From the NCBI RefSeq assembly GCF_022809095.1, contig NZ_JALAZE010000013.1, forward strand, positions 1 through 60,472: a stretch of 60,472 nucleotides of DNA, in the 5' to 3' direction. Source of the DNA: Bacillus kexueae. GTDB taxonomy: Bacteria; Bacillota; Bacilli; Bacillales; Aeribacillaceae. The notes below the pieces were generated by a model, which made no database searches, was not told the origin of the DNA, and saw only the letters and a program-made list of their open reading frames with translations. Of the stretch, positions 30,880-48,586 are shown in pieces (the first letter of the stretch is position 1; the number at the start of each line of letters is the position of its first letter). Both the position numbers and the translations under genes were made by a program.

Positions 30880-32958
30880 ATGGCAAGAGAGTTCTCCTTA
30901 GAAAAAACTCGCAACATCGGTATCATGGCTCACATCGATGCTGGTAAAACTACGACTACTGAGCGTATCTTGTTCTACACTGGTCGTATTCACAAAATTG
31001 GTGAAACTCATGAAGGAGCTTCACAAATGGACTGGATGGAGCAGGAGCAAGAACGTGGTATCACAATCACGTCTGCTGCAACAACTGCTCAGTGGAAAGG
31101 TTACCGTATCAACATCATTGATACTCCTGGACACGTAGACTTTACAGTAGAGGTTGAGCGCTCTCTTCGCGTCTTAGACGGTGCTGTAGCTGTATTAGAC
31201 GCGCAGTCTGGTGTAGAACCACAAACTGAAACGGTTTGGCGCCAAGCGACAACTTATGGAGTTCCTCGTGTTGTATTCGTTAACAAAATGGATAAAATCG
31301 GGGCAGACTTCTTATACTCTGTAAAAACTCTTCATGAGCGCTTAGAAGCAAATGCTCATGCAATTCAGTTACCTATCGGTGCTGAAGATCAATTCGAAGG
31401 AATCATCGACTTAGTAGAAATGAAAGCTTATTTCTACGAAGATGATTTAGGAACTCGTGCAGATGCTCGTGAAATTCCTGAGGAATACAAAGAGCAAGCT
31501 GAAGAGTTACGTTCTTCATTAATTGAAGCAGTAGCTGAACTTGACGAAGAACTTATGATGAAGTATTTAGACGGTGAAGAGCTTACAATCGAAGAGATTA
31601 AAGCTGCGATCCGTAAAGGTACTTGTAACGTAGAGTTCTACCCTGTTCTTTGTGGTTCTGCCTTCAAGAACAAAGGTGTTCAGTTAATGCTAGATGCTGT
31701 ATTAGATTACTTACCAGCTCCAACTGATGTACCTGCAATTAAAGGTATCATCCCTGACACAGAAGAGGAAGTTGTTCGTAAGTCTAGCGATGACGAGCCA
31801 TTCTCAGCGTTAGCGTTCAAAGTAATGACTGACCCTTATGTTGGTAAGTTAACATTCTTCCGTGTTTACTCTGGTACATTGAACTCTGGTTCATACGTTG
31901 TGAACTCAACGAAAGGTAAACGCGAGCGTGTAGGTCGTATCCTACAAATGCACGCAAACCACCGTGAGGAAATTCCTGTAGTTTACTCTGGTGATATTGC
32001 TGCTGCAGTAGGTTTAAAAGATACAACAACTGGTGATACTCTTTGTGACGAAAAGAACCAAGTTATCTTAGAGTCTATGGAGTTCCCTGAGCCAGTTATC
32101 TCTGTTGCTATCGAGCCTAAATCTAAAGCTGACCAAGACAAAATGTCTACAGCTTTACAAAAACTTTCTGAAGAGGATCCAACTTTCCGTGCACATACTG
32201 ATGCAGAAACTGGACAAACAATCATTGCGGGTATGGGTGAGTTACACTTAGACATCATCGTTGACCGTATGAAACGTGAGTTCAAAGTAGAAGCTAACGT
32301 AGGTGCTCCTCAGGTTGCGTACCGTGAAACATTCCGTCAATCTGCACAGGTTGAAGGTAAGTTCGTACGTCAGTCTGGTGGACGCGGACAGTTCGGTCAC
32401 GTTTGGATCGAATTCTCTCCAAACGAAGAAGGTAAAGGATTCGAATTCGAAAACGCTATTGTCGGTGGTGTTGTACCACGTGAGTACATCCCAGCAGTTC
32501 AAGCTGGTCTAGAAGACGCTATGCAAAATGGTGTTCTTGCTGGATACCCATTAATCGACGTTAAAGCGAAATTATTCGACGGATCTTACCATGATGTAGA
32601 CTCAAGTGAAATGGCCTTCAAAGTTGCAGCGTCTTTAGCTCTTAAGAATGCTGTATCTAAATGTAACCCTGTGTTACTTGAGCCAATCATGAAAGTTGAA
32701 GTTGTTATCCCAGAAGAATACATGGGAGACATCATGGGTGATGTTACTTCACGTCGTGGACGTGTAGAAGGTATGGAAGCTCGTGGTAATGCACAAGTTG
32801 TTAAAGCTATGGTTCCACTTTCTGAAATGTTTGGTTACGCAACTGCGTTACGTTCTAACACTCAAGGACGCGGAACATTCACTATGCATTTTGACCACTA
32901 TGAAGAAGTACCGAAAAACATCTCAGAGGAAATTATTAAAAAAAATAAAGGTGAATAA
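30880..32958 (+). CDS. fusA: Translation elongation factor G
   Basis: A 692-residue GTPase driving translocation. G1 is AHIDAGKT (17-24), followed by the switch region [10 protein letters not shown]3 DTPGHVDF, G4 NKMD (about 135-138) and G5 GSAFKN. Domains II-V follow with typical length, and the domain IV loop region ([11 protein letters not shown]) is intact. It sits between rpsG and tuf as in the str operon. Confidence 0.98.
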   Translation: MAREFSLEKTRNIGIMAHIDAGKTTTTERILFYTGRIHKIGETHEGASQMDWMEQEQERGITITSAATTAQWKGYRINIIDTPGHVDFTVEVERSLRVLDGAVAVLDAQSGVEPQTETVWRQATTYGVPRVVFVNKMDKIGADFLYSVKTLHERLEANAHAIQLPIGAEDQFEGIIDLVEMKAYFYEDDLGTRADAREIPEEYKEQAEELRSSLIEAVAELDEELMMKYLDGEELTIEEIKAAIRKGTCNVEFYPVLCGSAFKNKGVQLMLDAVLDYLPAPTDVPAIKGIIPDTEEEVVRKSSDDEPFSALAFKVMTDPYVGKLTFFRVYSGTLNSGSYVVNSTKGKRERVGRILQMHANHREEIPVVYSGDIAAAVGLKDTTTGDTLCDEKNQVILESMEFPEPVISVAIEPKSKADQDKMSTALQKLSEEDPTFRAHTDAETGQTIIAGMGELHLDIIVDRMKREFKVEANVGAPQVAYRETFRQSAQVEGKFVRQSGGRGQFGHVWIEFSPNEEGKGFEFENAIVGGVVPREYIPAVQAGLEDAMQNGVLAGYPLIDVKAKLFDGSYHDVDSSEMAFKVAASLALKNAVSKCNPVLLEPIMKVEVVIPEEYMGDIMGDVTSRRGRVEGMEARGNAQVVKAMVPLSEMFGYATALRSNTQGRGTFTMHFDHYEEVPKNISEEIIKKNKGE

Positions 32959-33002
32959 TTGATTTTACACCTTTAATCAAGTATAACTACTTATGTGAGA
33001 CT

Positions 33003-33030
33003 AGAAAGTGGGGCTGCTGTTCCGCTTTCT
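33003..33030 (+). promoter_or_regulatory. Hairpin in the fusA-tuf spacer
   Basis: AGAAAG...CTTTCT with inner GG/CC pairs, 43 nt before the tuf start. There is no T-run. It may protect or process the tuf mRNA 5' end. Its function is unknown from sequence. Confidence 0.45.
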
Positions 33031-33072
33031 ATTACCTATACTTATCTAAAAACTCTTAAGGAGGAACTCAGA

Positions 33073-34260
33073 ATGGCTAAAGAAAAATTCGACCGTTCTA
33101 AACCACATGCGAATATTGGAACAATCGGTCACGTTGACCATGGTAAAACTACTTTAACTGCTGCGATCACTACAGTTCTTGCTAAATCTGGTAAGGCTGA
33201 AGCTCGTGCATACGATCAAATCGACGGTGCTCCAGAAGAGCGTGAGCGTGGTATCACAATCTCTACTGCACACGTTGAGTACGAAACTGACAACCGTCAC
33301 TATGCACACGTTGACTGCCCAGGACACGCTGACTACGTTAAAAACATGATCACTGGTGCTGCGCAAATGGACGGTGCGATCCTTGTAGTATCTGCTGCTG
33401 ACGGTCCAATGCCACAAACTCGTGAGCACATCCTTCTTTCTCGTCAGGTAGGTGTACCTTACATCGTTGTATTCTTAAACAAATGCGACATGGTTGACGA
33501 TGAAGAATTATTAGAATTAGTAGAAATGGAAGTACGTGACCTTCTTTCTGAGTACGACTTCCCTGGTGACGATGTACCAGTAATCAAAGGTTCTGCTCTT
33601 AAAGCTCTTGAAGGAGAAGCTGAGTGGGAAGAAAAAATCATCGAGCTTATGGCTGCTGTTGACGAGTACATCCCAACTCCAGAGCGTGACACTGAAAAAC
33701 CATTCATGATGCCAGTTGAGGACGTATTCTCTATCACTGGTCGTGGTACAGTTGCTACTGGTCGCGTAGAGCGTGGAGTAGTAAAAGTTGGTGACGAAGT
33801 AGAGATCATCGGTCTTTCTGAAGAGCCAGCTAAAACAACTGTAACAGGTGTAGAAATGTTCCGTAAGCTTCTTGACTACGCTGAAGCTGGTGACAACATC
33901 GGTGCGCTTCTTCGTGGTGTAGCACGTGACGAAATCGAGCGTGGACAAGTATTAGCTAAGCCTGGTTCAATCACACCTCACAAAAAGTTCAAAGCTGAGG
34001 TTTACGTTCTTTCTAAAGAAGAAGGTGGACGTCACACTCCATTCTTCTCTAACTACCGTCCACAGTTCTACTTCCGTACAACTGACGTAACTGGTATCAT
34101 CACTTTACCAGAAGGCGTAGAAATGGTTATGCCTGGAGATAACGTTGAAATGACTGTAGAACTTATCGCTCCAATCGCGATTGAAGAAGGTACTAAGTTC
34201 TCTATCCGTGAGGGTGGACGTACTGTAGGTGCCGGCGTAGTAGCTTCAATCACTGAGTAA
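33073..34260 (+). CDS. tuf: Translation elongation factor Tu
   Basis: A 395-residue GTPase that delivers aminoacyl-tRNA. G1 GHVDHGKT (19-26), switch [11 protein letters not shown]3 DCPGHADY, G4 NKCD and G5 GSALKA are all intact. The longest frame starts at 32995, but ATG 33073 follows TAAGGAGGAA and gives [12 protein letters not shown], the universal N-terminus. Only one tuf copy is in the window. A strong terminator follows. Confidence 0.98.
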   Translation: MAKEKFDRSKPHANIGTIGHVDHGKTTLTAAITTVLAKSGKAEARAYDQIDGAPEERERGITISTAHVEYETDNRHYAHVDCPGHADYVKNMITGAAQMDGAILVVSAADGPMPQTREHILLSRQVGVPYIVVFLNKCDMVDDEELLELVEMEVRDLLSEYDFPGDDVPVIKGSALKALEGEAEWEEKIIELMAAVDEYIPTPERDTEKPFMMPVEDVFSITGRGTVATGRVERGVVKVGDEVEIIGLSEEPAKTTVTGVEMFRKLLDYAEAGDNIGALLRGVARDEIERGQVLAKPGSITPHKKFKAEVYVLSKEEGGRHTPFFSNYRPQFYFRTTDVTGIITLPEGVEMVMPGDNVEMTVELIAPIAIEEGTKFSIREGGRTVGAGVVASITE

Positions 34261-34272
34261 TAGTGATTTATT

Positions 34273-34304
34273 AAAAAGCGAGTCTTTACGACTCGCTTTT
34301 TTTT
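34273..34304 (+). terminator. Intrinsic terminator of the str operon
   Basis: GCGAGTC / GACTCGC stem (34278-34296), extended by A/T pairs, 5-nt loop and an 8-T run, 12 nt after the tuf stop. Confidence 0.93.
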
Positions 34305-34307
34305 ATT

Positions 34308-34485
34308 GTTACAGAAAGATTAAGTTCATAAAAGTGTTAAAGTATTCTCTTTAGAGTTTTTTGGTGTCTAGCTCCAAGCGCCATCAGCTCGGGTCGCTTC
34401 GGCCCTGCTGTGGTGACGGAAGCCTCCTCGCAGGTCCTTCAACCTTCAACGCCCTTCGCCTAAGGACTTGCGCTTGCGCTTTTTC
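34308..34485 (+). repeat. Dispersed terminator-associated repeat, copy B
   Basis: Begins GTTACAGAAAGATTAAGTTC 3 nt after the tuf terminator T-run and is about 178 bp. It contains the full middle (GGTGTCTAGCTCCAAGCGCC) and core (CTCGGGTCGCTTCGGCCC). A 3' terminator-like end GCGCTTGCGCTTTTTC follows. CAAGCGC (34375-34381) pairs with GCGCTTG (34470-34476) to close the structure. A G-to-T in GGTGAC relative to the other copies keeps a wobble pair with GTCGC. Confidence 0.9.
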
Positions 34486-34769
34486 TGTGAAAATAAAAAT
34501 TACCTATGAGCTGAATGATCGATCATGATAGGTAGATGGTAGAAAGGAAACCTCGGGGAGAATAAATTTTCATGTCCGGGGTGTGAGTGTAATGTATGTT
34601 TCTTATGCTTTCAAATTCGCTCTAGGTTCTCAATCTTCTCTCCAATTAATCATTGGGGTCCGAGTTTCTTCTATTATATATGCATCTTCTTCTATTCTTT
34701 GATATTAAGATTCGTAACGTAGATAAAATCAATTAAGTTTTCTGAATATGATAAGAGCTTAAATACACC
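34486..34769. other. Gene-free spacer before the S10 operon promoters
   Basis: About 280 bp, AT-rich, without a plausible gene. A nested symmetric element lies at 34501-34534: TACCTAT...ATAGGTA arms enclose the 12-bp palindrome ATGATCGATCAT (34515-34526). I recognise no known operator. Nothing else is assigned. Confidence 0.5.
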
Positions 34770-34798
34770 TTGAAATGACGTATAGTGAGATGTATAAT
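34770..34798 (+). promoter_or_regulatory. Upstream sigma-A promoter of the S10 super-operon
   Basis: TTGAAA (34770-34775), 17 nt, then TATAAT (34793-34798). Confidence 0.8.
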
Positions 34799-34838
34799 AA
34801 AAAAAGTGTGTTGTGGATTAGGAAATTCTATATTTCCC

Positions 34839-34867
34839 TTGCATCCACAGGCATTTTCCTATATAAT
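34839..34867 (+). promoter_or_regulatory. Downstream sigma-A promoter of the S10 super-operon
   Basis: TTGCAT (34839-34844), 17 nt, then TATAAT (34862-34867). It lies 41 bp downstream of the first promoter's -10, so two tandem promoters feed the largest ribosomal operon. Confidence 0.8.
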
Positions 34868-34873
34868 ATTTAA

Positions 34874-35307
<434 letters not shown>

Positions 35308-35345
35308 TTTAAAATAGAAGATTAATTTTTTAGGAGGTGTGACTC

Positions 35346-35975
35346 ATGGCCAAAGGAATCTTAGGAAGAAAAATTGGTATGACGCAAGTATTCGCTGAGA
35401 ACGGTGATTTAATTCCTGTAACAGTAATTGAAGCTACTCCAAACGTAGTTCTTCAAGTGAAAACTAACGAAACTGACGGTTATGAAGCTATTCAAATCGG
35501 TTTTGAAGACAAGCGTGAGAAGTTAGCTAACAAGCCTGAAAAAGGTCATGTTGCAAAAGCGGATACTGCACCTAAGCGCTTCATTCGCGAAGTTCGCGGT
35601 GCGAACGTATCTGAGTACGAAGTTGGTCAAGAAGTCAAAGTTGATATTTTCTCTGCAGGAGATATCGTAGATGTAACTGGAGTATCAAAAGGTAAAGGAT
35701 TCCAAGGTGCGATTAAGCGTCACGGACAATCTCGCGGACCTATGTCTCACGGTTCTCGTTATCATCGTCGCCCTGGTTCAATGGGACCTGTTGCTCCAAA
35801 CCGTGTATTCAAATCTAAAGCATTACCTGGTCGTATGGGTGGAGAGCGCGTAACAGTTCAAAACCTTGAGATCGTAAAAGTTGATGTAGAACGCAACTTA
35901 CTTTTAGTGAAAGGTAACGTACCTGGACCTAAAAAAGCGTTAATCGAAGTTAAAGCTGCTGTAAAAGCTAACTAA
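35346..35975 (+). CDS. rplC: 50S ribosomal protein L3
   Basis: A 209-residue assembly initiator protein whose extension reaches toward the peptidyl transferase centre. [16 protein letters not shown] is the N-terminal signature. [20 protein letters not shown] and RRPGSMGP belong to the central loop. Typical length. SD TTTAGGAGGTG. Confidence 0.98.
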   Translation: MAKGILGRKIGMTQVFAENGDLIPVTVIEATPNVVLQVKTNETDGYEAIQIGFEDKREKLANKPEKGHVAKADTAPKRFIREVRGANVSEYEVGQEVKVDIFSAGDIVDVTGVSKGKGFQGAIKRHGQSRGPMSHGSRYHRRPGSMGPVAPNRVFKSKALPGRMGGERVTVQNLEIVKVDVERNLLLVKGNVPGPKKALIEVKAAVKAN

Positions 35976-36001
35976 TTTTTCTAAGAAAGGAGGAAAACAT
36001 A

Positions 36002-36625
36002 ATGCCAAAAGTTGCATTATATAACCAAAACGGATCTACAGTTGGAGAAATCGAATTAAACGATTCTGTTTTTGGTATCGAACCTAATAAGCACGTATTA
36101 TTCGAAGCTGTAGTTATGCAAAGAGCTTCCTTACGTCAAGGAACTCACAAAGTTAAAAATCGTTCTGAAGTAAGTGGCGGAGGTCGCAAACCTTGGCGTC
36201 AAAAAGGTACTGGTCGTGCACGTCACGGATCAATCCGTTCACCTCAATGGCGTGGAGGCGGAACTGTATTTGGTCCAACACCTCGCAGCTACGCTTACAA
36301 ATTACCTAAAAAAGTACGCCGTTTAGCAGTGAAATCTGCTTTATCTACGAAAGTACTTGAAAACAACATTGTTGTATTAGAGGACTTAACTTTAGAAGCT
36401 CCAAAAACAAAAGAAATGGTTAGCATCTTAAAAGGCCTTTCAGTAGAAAAGAAAGCTCTTATCGTAACAGCTGACCTTAACGAAGCAGTTGCTTTATCTG
36501 CGCGCAACATCCCTGGTGTTGAAGTAGTAACAGCTGCTGGCATCAATGTTTTAGATGTACTTAACCATGATAAGCTAGTGATCACTAAAGCTGCGGTGGA
36601 AAAAGTAGAGGAGGTGCTTGCATAA
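36002..36625 (+). CDS. rplD: 50S ribosomal protein L4
   Basis: A 207-residue protein lining the exit tunnel with its internal loop (about 40-100; [20 protein letters not shown], then [17 protein letters not shown]), the site where macrolide-affecting changes arise; the sequence is wild type. It is the autoregulator of the S10 operon in enterobacteria. Its stop shares one base with the rplW start. Confidence 0.98.
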   Translation: MPKVALYNQNGSTVGEIELNDSVFGIEPNKHVLFEAVVMQRASLRQGTHKVKNRSEVSGGGRKPWRQKGTGRARHGSIRSPQWRGGGTVFGPTPRSYAYKLPKKVRRLAVKSALSTKVLENNIVVLEDLTLEAPKTKEMVSILKGLSVEKKALIVTADLNEAVALSARNIPGVEVVTAAGINVLDVLNHDKLVITKAAVEKVEEVLA

Positions 36626-36912
36626 TGAAAGATCCTCGTGATATTATTAAGCGCCCCGTAATCACTGAACGTTCTATGGATTTAGTAGCTGAAAAGAAAT
36701 ACACGTTTGAAGTTGATGTTAAAGCTAACAAAACTGAAGTTAAAGATGCTGTAGAGCAAATCTTCGGTGTAAAAGTAGAAAAAGTTAACATCATGAACTA
36801 CAAAGGTAAATTCAAGCGCGTTGGACGTTTCAGCGGTTTAACAAATCGTCGTAAAAAAGCAGTTGTTAAGTTAACAGCTGATAGCAAAGAAATCGAATTG
36901 TTCGAAGCTTAA
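36625..36912 (+). CDS. rplW: 50S ribosomal protein L23
   Basis: A 95-residue protein at the tunnel exit that docks trigger factor, SRP and Sec[19 protein letters not shown] is the N-terminal signature, and the C-terminal half is the RNA-binding beta-sheet ([17 protein letters not shown]). The ATG overlaps the rplD stop. SD GAGGAGGTG within the rplD end. Confidence 0.97.
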   Translation: MKDPRDIIKRPVITERSMDLVAEKKYTFEVDVKANKTEVKDAVEQIFGVKVEKVNIMNYKGKFKRVGRFSGLTNRRKKAVVKLTADSKEIELFEA

Positions 36913-36925
36913 TTCTTAAAAGTGA

Positions 36926-37771
<846 letters not shown>

Positions 37772-37777
37772 CGGGGT

Positions 37778-38107
<330 letters not shown>

Positions 38108-38124
38108 TGAGAGGAGGCCTTTAA

Positions 38125-39753
<1,629 letters not shown>

Positions 39754-39776
39754 TATAGAGAGAGGAGGTTTACGGA

Positions 39777-40040
39777 ATGAGTGAACGTAACAACCGCAAA
39801 GTTTACACAGGTCGTGTTGTTTCTGACAAAATGGATAAGACGATCACTGTTCTTGTTGAAACCTATAAAAAGCATCCATTATACGGTAAGCGCGTAAAGT
39901 ACTCTAAAAAGTTCAAAGCGCATGACGAAATGAACCAAGCAAAAGTTGGCGACATCGTACGTATCATGGAAACTCGCCCACTTTCAGCTACTAAACGTTT
40001 CCGCTTAGTGGAAATCGTAGAAGAAGCTATTATTATCTAA
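39777..40040 (+). CDS. rpsQ: 30S ribosomal protein S17
   Basis: An 87-residue OB-fold primary assembly protein of the 5' domain. [20 protein letters not shown] and the signature [20 protein letters not shown] are present. SD AGAGGAGGTT. Part of the rplP-rpmC-rpsQ trio. Confidence 0.98.
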   Translation: MSERNNRKVYTGRVVSDKMDKTITVLVETYKKHPLYGKRVKYSKKFKAHDEMNQAKVGDIVRIMETRPLSATKRFRLVEIVEEAIII

Positions 40041-40045
40041 TTTAG

Positions 40046-40450
<405 letters not shown>

Positions 40451-40485
40451 TATATGAAAAGCCTTGCTAAGGAGGTGCGATAAGG

Positions 40486-40797
40486 ATGCATGTAAAAAAA
40501 GGTGACAAGGTAATGGTTATCTCTGGTAAGGATAAAGGTAAACAAGGTGTGATCCTTGAAGCTTATCCTAAAAAAGACCGTGTACTTGTTGAAGGTGTGA
40601 ACATTGTGAAAAAGCACTCTAAGCCTTCTCAAGTAAACCCTCAAGGTGGAATCATCAGCCAAGAGGCGCCTATCCATGTATCAAATGTAATGCCGTTAGA
40701 TCCTAAGACAGGTGAGCCTACACGCGTTGGTTTCCAAGTGGTTGACGGCAAAAAGGTACGTGTTGCAAAAAAATCTGGTGAAATTTTAGATAAATAG
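40486..40797 (+). CDS. rplX: 50S ribosomal protein L24
   Basis: A 103-residue KOW-domain assembly initiator. [20 protein letters not shown] contains the KOW motif. Other blocks are [13 protein letters not shown] and [26 protein letters not shown]. 35 nt after rplN. Confidence 0.98.
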   Translation: MHVKKGDKVMVISGKDKGKQGVILEAYPKKDRVLVEGVNIVKKHSKPSQVNPQGGIISQEAPIHVSNVMPLDPKTGEPTRVGFQVVDGKKVRVAKKSGEILDK

Positions 40798-40804
40798 TAG
40801 TTAA

Positions 40805-42002
<1,198 letters not shown>

Positions 42003-42031
42003 TCAATTGATAACGAATGGAGGTGTAATAT

Positions 42032-42568
42032 ATGTCTCGTGTAGGTAAGAAACCATTAGAAATTCCTGCAGGCGTTACAGTTACAATGAACGGAAATACT
42101 GTAACTGTAAAAGGACCTAAAGGTGAATTAACTCGTACGTTCCATCCTGACATGGAAATCAAAGTTGAAGAAAACGTATTAACAGTTAACCGTCCAACTG
42201 ACAACAAGGAGCACCGTGCTCTTCACGGTACAACTCGTAGTCTTTTAGGAAACATGGTTGAGGGTGTATCAAAAGGTTATGAAAGAGGTTTAGAATTAAT
42301 CGGTGTCGGTTACCGTGCTTCTAAATCTGGTAAGAAACTTGTACTTAACGTAGGTTACTCTCACCCAGTTGAGATCGAGCCTGAAGAAGGAATCGAAATC
42401 GATGTACCTTCTCAAACAAAAGTTGTTGTTAAAGGTACGAACAAAGAGCGCGTTGGAGCTGTTGCTGCCAACATCCGTGCGGTACGTCCACCTGAGCCAT
42501 ACAAAGGTAAAGGTATCCGTTACGAAGGCGAATATGTACGTCGTAAAGAAGGTAAAACTGCTAAGTAA
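42032..42568 (+). CDS. rplF: 50S ribosomal protein L6
   Basis: A 178-residue protein near the sarcin-ricin loop, with two similar alpha/beta domains. [17 protein letters not shown] starts it, and the C-terminal signature is [20 protein letters not shown]. Length typical. SD ATGGAGGTG. Confidence 0.98.
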   Translation: MSRVGKKPLEIPAGVTVTMNGNTVTVKGPKGELTRTFHPDMEIKVEENVLTVNRPTDNKEHRALHGTTRSLLGNMVEGVSKGYERGLELIGVGYRASKSGKKLVLNVGYSHPVEIEPEEGIEIDVPSQTKVVVKGTNKERVGAVAANIRAVRPPEPYKGKGIRYEGEYVRRKEGKTAK

Positions 42569-42601
42569 TGTCGCTTAGACGTTTAGAAAGGAGTGACGTA
42601 G

Positions 42602-43488
<887 letters not shown>

Positions 43489-43501
43489 GGAGGGAAATAC
43501 T

Positions 43502-43684
43502 ATGGCGAAAAAATTAGCAATTACCCTCACTCGCAGCGTAATTGGTCGCCCTGAAGACCAACGTGTAACAGTTAAAACTCTTGGTTTACGCAAATTAAAT
43601 CAAACTGTTGTTCATGACGACAATCCTGCGATTCGCGGTATGATCAATAAAGTTGCTCACTTAGTGAAAGTTGACGAACAATAA
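43502..43684 (+). CDS. rpmD: 50S ribosomal protein L30
   Basis: A 60-residue short bacterial L30. [20 protein letters not shown] and [20 protein letters not shown] are the family blocks. SD AAGGAGGG, 13 nt after rpsE. The gene is absent from some phyla but present in Bacilli. Confidence 0.97.
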   Translation: MAKKLAITLTRSVIGRPEDQRVTVKTLGLRKLNQTVVHDDNPAIRGMINKVAHLVKVDEQ

Positions 43685-43718
43685 TCGAATCTTTATAGCT
43701 TAAGGAGGTGTCCCGAGG

Positions 43719-44159
43719 ATGAAACTTCATGAATTGCAACCAGCAGAAGGTTCACGTAAGAAACGTAACCGAGTTGGACGTGGTATTGGTTCTGGTAACG
43801 GTAAAACAGCTGGTCGTGGCCAAAAAGGTCAAAACTCTCGTTCTGGTGGCGGCGTACGCCCAGGTTTTGAAGGTGGTCAAACTCCTTTATTCCGTCGTTT
43901 ACCGAAGCGTGGATTCACAAACATCAACCGTAAAGAGTACGCAATAGTGAACTTAACAAAACTTAACCGTTTTGAAGATGGAACAGAGGTAACTCCAGAG
44001 CTTCTTTTAGAAACTGGTGTTGTAAGCAAGCTTAACGCTGGAATCAAGATTTTAGGAGACGGTAAGTTAGAGAAGAAGTTAACTGTTAAAGCTAATAAAT
44101 TCTCTTCCTCTGCTAAAGAAGCAATTGAAGCTGCTGGCGGTACTGCTGAGGTGATCTAA
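43719..44159 (+). CDS. rplO: 50S ribosomal protein L15
   Basis: A 146-residue late-assembly protein with a long glycine/arginine-rich N-terminal extension ([20 protein letters not shown], then [20 protein letters not shown]). A globular C-domain has [27 protein letters not shown]. The stop shares an A with the secY start codon, so the two are translationally coupled. Confidence 0.98.
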   Translation: MKLHELQPAEGSRKKRNRVGRGIGSGNGKTAGRGQKGQNSRSGGGVRPGFEGGQTPLFRRLPKRGFTNINRKEYAIVNLTKLNRFEDGTEVTPELLLETGVVSKLNAGIKILGDGKLEKKLTVKANKFSSSAKEAIEAAGGTAEVI

Positions 44160-45451
44160 TGTTTAAGACAATCTCCAATTTTATGCGCGTGGGTGATATA
44201 AGAAATAAAATCCTATTCACCCTTTTAATGCTGATTGTGTTCCGCATTGGAACGTTCATTCCTGTGCCAAGCGTAAATACAGATGTGTTAAAGGCACAGG
44301 ATGAACTTAACGTATTCGGTGTGCTAAATGTATTCGGTGGTGGAGCATTGCAGAACTTCTCAATCTTCGCCATGGGTATCATGCCGTACATTACGGCTTC
44401 GATCATCATTCAATTATTGCAAATGGATGTCGTTCCGAAGTTTACGGAATGGTCTAAGCAAGGTGAAGTTGGACGTCGAAAGTTAGCACAGTTTACTCGT
44501 TATTTCACAATTGTTTTAGGATTCATTCAAGCACTCGGAATGTCATATGGTTTTAATAACCTATCTGGTGGGCTTTTAATTGCGAATCCAAGTGTCGGAA
44601 CCTATTTATTAATTGCCCTAGTACTAACAGCAGGTACAGCTTTTTTAATGTGGTTAGGTGAGCAAATTACAGCTAAAGGGGTCGGAAACGGTATTTCAAT
44701 TCTCATCTTTGCTGGTATCGTATCAGCAATACCTACTACCGTTAACCAAGTGTATGCGCAACAATTTGGAGATGTAGGCGATCAGCTTTTCATTCGAATT
44801 GTTACGGTATTACTTTTACTTTTAGTTGTTGTTGCAATCGTTGTTGGTGTTATCTTCATTCAACAGGCATTGCGCAAAATTCCGATCCAATACGCGAAGC
44901 GTTTGGCGGGACGTAACCCTGTTGGTGGTCATTCAACACATTTACCACTAAAAGTTAACTCTGCAGGGGTAATTCCTGTTATCTTTGCGGTTTCATTTAT
45001 TATTACCCCGACTACTATTGCATCGTTCTTTGGTCCAAATGATGTTACGGATTGGATTCAAAACACATTTGATTATACGAAACCTGTTGGTATGATCATC
45101 TACGTAGCGTTAATTATCGCCTTCACTTATTTCTATACATTTGTTCAAGTGAATCCTGAACAAATGGCGGAAAACTTGAAGAAGCAAGGTGGCTATATAC
45201 CGGGTATCAGACCAGGAAAGAATACGCAAGAGTATGTTACGAAAATTATGTATCGATTAACTTTTGTCGGTTCCATTTTCCTAGCAGTTGTCTCAGTACT
45301 CCCTGTATTCTTTATCAAGTTTGCTGACCTTCCACAGTCCGTACAGATTGGTGGAACGAGTTTGTTAATTGTTGTAGGGGTTGCACTTGAAACAATGAAG
45401 CAACTTGAAAGTCAGCTTGTGAAACGTCATTATAAAGGATTTATGAAGTAA
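44159..45451 (+). CDS. secY: Preprotein translocase channel subunit SecY
   Basis: A 430-residue protein-conducting channel with ten predicted transmembrane helices. The signature GVLNVFGGGALQNFSIFAMG marks the plug/TM2 region, and cytoplasmic loop 5-6 follows TM5. QQALRKIPIQYAKRL (about 240-254) and PGIRPGKNTQEYV (about 348-360) are the ribosome-contact loops. It works with SecE at 17637 and a SecG encoded elsewhere. Confidence 0.98.
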   Translation: MFKTISNFMRVGDIRNKILFTLLMLIVFRIGTFIPVPSVNTDVLKAQDELNVFGVLNVFGGGALQNFSIFAMGIMPYITASIIIQLLQMDVVPKFTEWSKQGEVGRRKLAQFTRYFTIVLGFIQALGMSYGFNNLSGGLLIANPSVGTYLLIALVLTAGTAFLMWLGEQITAKGVGNGISILIFAGIVSAIPTTVNQVYAQQFGDVGDQLFIRIVTVLLLLLVVVAIVVGVIFIQQALRKIPIQYAKRLAGRNPVGGHSTHLPLKVNSAGVIPVIFAVSFIITPTTIASFFGPNDVTDWIQNTFDYTKPVGMIIYVALIIAFTYFYTFVQVNPEQMAENLKKQGGYIPGIRPGKNTQEYVTKIMYRLTFVGSIFLAVVSVLPVFFIKFADLPQSVQIGGTSLLIVVGVALETMKQLESQLVKRHYKGFMK

Positions 45452-45459
45452 TGAGGATT

Positions 45460-45479
45460 TGGGACGTTCGAGTGTCCCA
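45460..45479 (+). other. Small hairpin between secY and adk
   Basis: TGGGAC / GTCCCA with an 8-nt loop in the 60-nt secY-adk spacer. It has no T-run, so it is a possible processing or mRNA-stability element rather than a terminator. Confidence 0.4.
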
Positions 45480-45499
45480 TTCCCTCTAATAGAGTTTGA

Positions 45500-46908
<1,409 letters not shown>

Positions 46909-46924
46909 GTGAAGGTGATCATAG

Positions 46925-47260
46925 TTGATCGATTCTGAATCGAGTCCACGAATAGGTCAGTTTGTCCTGATTACCCAAGGGAGAGAGACAGGACAATATG
47001 CGATTATTATTAAAATTCTCGATGAAAAGTTCGTGTTAATAGCAGATGGAGATAAACGGAAGTTTCATACTCCAAAGAAGAAAAATATCCATCATCTTGA
47101 ATTTTTAGATTGCGTATCTCCGGAAGTTCAGAACAGTATATTGGAAACTGGTCGTGTGACAAATGGTAAGCTCCGCTATGCTTTAACCAAGTTTGTCAAT
47201 GAGCAAGTTACTGATTTGAAGAAGGGAGAACAAGTAGATGGCGAAAGACGATGTAATTGA
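46925..47260 (+). CDS. KOW-domain RNA-binding protein (L14e-like, YbzG)
   Basis: A 111-residue protein of the small KOW family found between map and infA in Bacillus. [20 protein letters not shown] is the KOW-like beta strand pair, and [11 protein letters not shown] and [12 protein letters not shown] are conserved. It starts with TTG, 16 nt after map, with an AAGGTG SD. The 3' end overlaps infA by 23 nt, so infA translation may depend on it. It resembles archaeal/eukaryotic L14e; its bacterial role is not established to my knowledge. Confidence 0.85.
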   Translation: MIDSESSPRIGQFVLITQGRETGQYAIIIKILDEKFVLIADGDKRKFHTPKKKNIHHLEFLDCVSPEVQNSILETGRVTNGKLRYALTKFVNEQVTDLKKGEQVDGERRCN

Positions 47261-47456
47261 AGTGGAAGGTACTGTTATCGAGACGTTACCTAATGCAATG
47301 TTTAAAGTTGAGTTAGAGAACGGACATACGGTACTTGCCCATGTATCTGGTAAAATCCGCATGCATTTCATCCGTATTTTACCTGGAGACAAAGTGACGG
47401 TTGAATTATCGCCTTATGATTTAACAAGAGGTAGAATCACGTATCGTTATAAATAA
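47238..47456 (+). CDS. infA: Translation initiation factor IF-1
   Basis: A 72-residue OB-fold factor occupying the 30S A site in initiation. [20 protein letters not shown] and [20 protein letters not shown] with [13 protein letters not shown] are near-universal. The SD GAAGGGAG lies inside the preceding KOW gene, whose end it overlaps. Confidence 0.98.
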   Translation: MAKDDVIEVEGTVIETLPNAMFKVELENGHTVLAHVSGKIRMHFIRILPGDKVTVELSPYDLTRGRITYRYK

Positions 47457-47485
47457 CTAGCACTCCGTTGACTTAAGGAGGTTGA

Positions 47486-47605
<120 letters not shown>

Positions 47606-47611
47606 TCTTGA

Positions 47612-47995
<384 letters not shown>

Positions 47996-48013
47996 TGTAA
48001 GGGAGGTTACTAA

Positions 48014-48406
<393 letters not shown>

Positions 48407-48586
48407 TTTACCTGTATATATTTCGTAACCCTGTCTATACTGGGTTATGATACGTTTTCTAAATTCTAGCAGAATGATCATATGTTGTTGTGCACATTCG
48501 GGAACTTATGATTGGGGAATTTCGGTTAGACGCATTCGATTAGTCTAGCCGGGGTTTCGACGTTTTGAAGGAGGGTTTTATAAAGA
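48407..48586 (+). other. Structured rpsK-rpoA spacer
   Basis: 180 nt without a gene. Hairpins: TAACCC...GGGTTA (48426-48447), and CGGTTAGAC...GTCTAGCCG (9 bp, 48523-48551) ending 20 nt before the rpoA SD GAAGGAGGG. No T-run follows either. rpoA is therefore likely co-transcribed but has a long structured translation-initiation region. Confidence 0.5.

Noticed and set aside
32995-33072. N-terminal extension of EF-Tu
   Set aside because: The 26 extra codons cross the spacer hairpin and SD; ATG 33073 gives the universal start.
33517-33948. 143-codon antisense frame opposite tuf, and other long antisense frames opposite rpoB, rpoC, fusA and ecfA2
   Set aside because: They are shadows of strongly biased codon use in the real genes; no SD or recognisable motifs.
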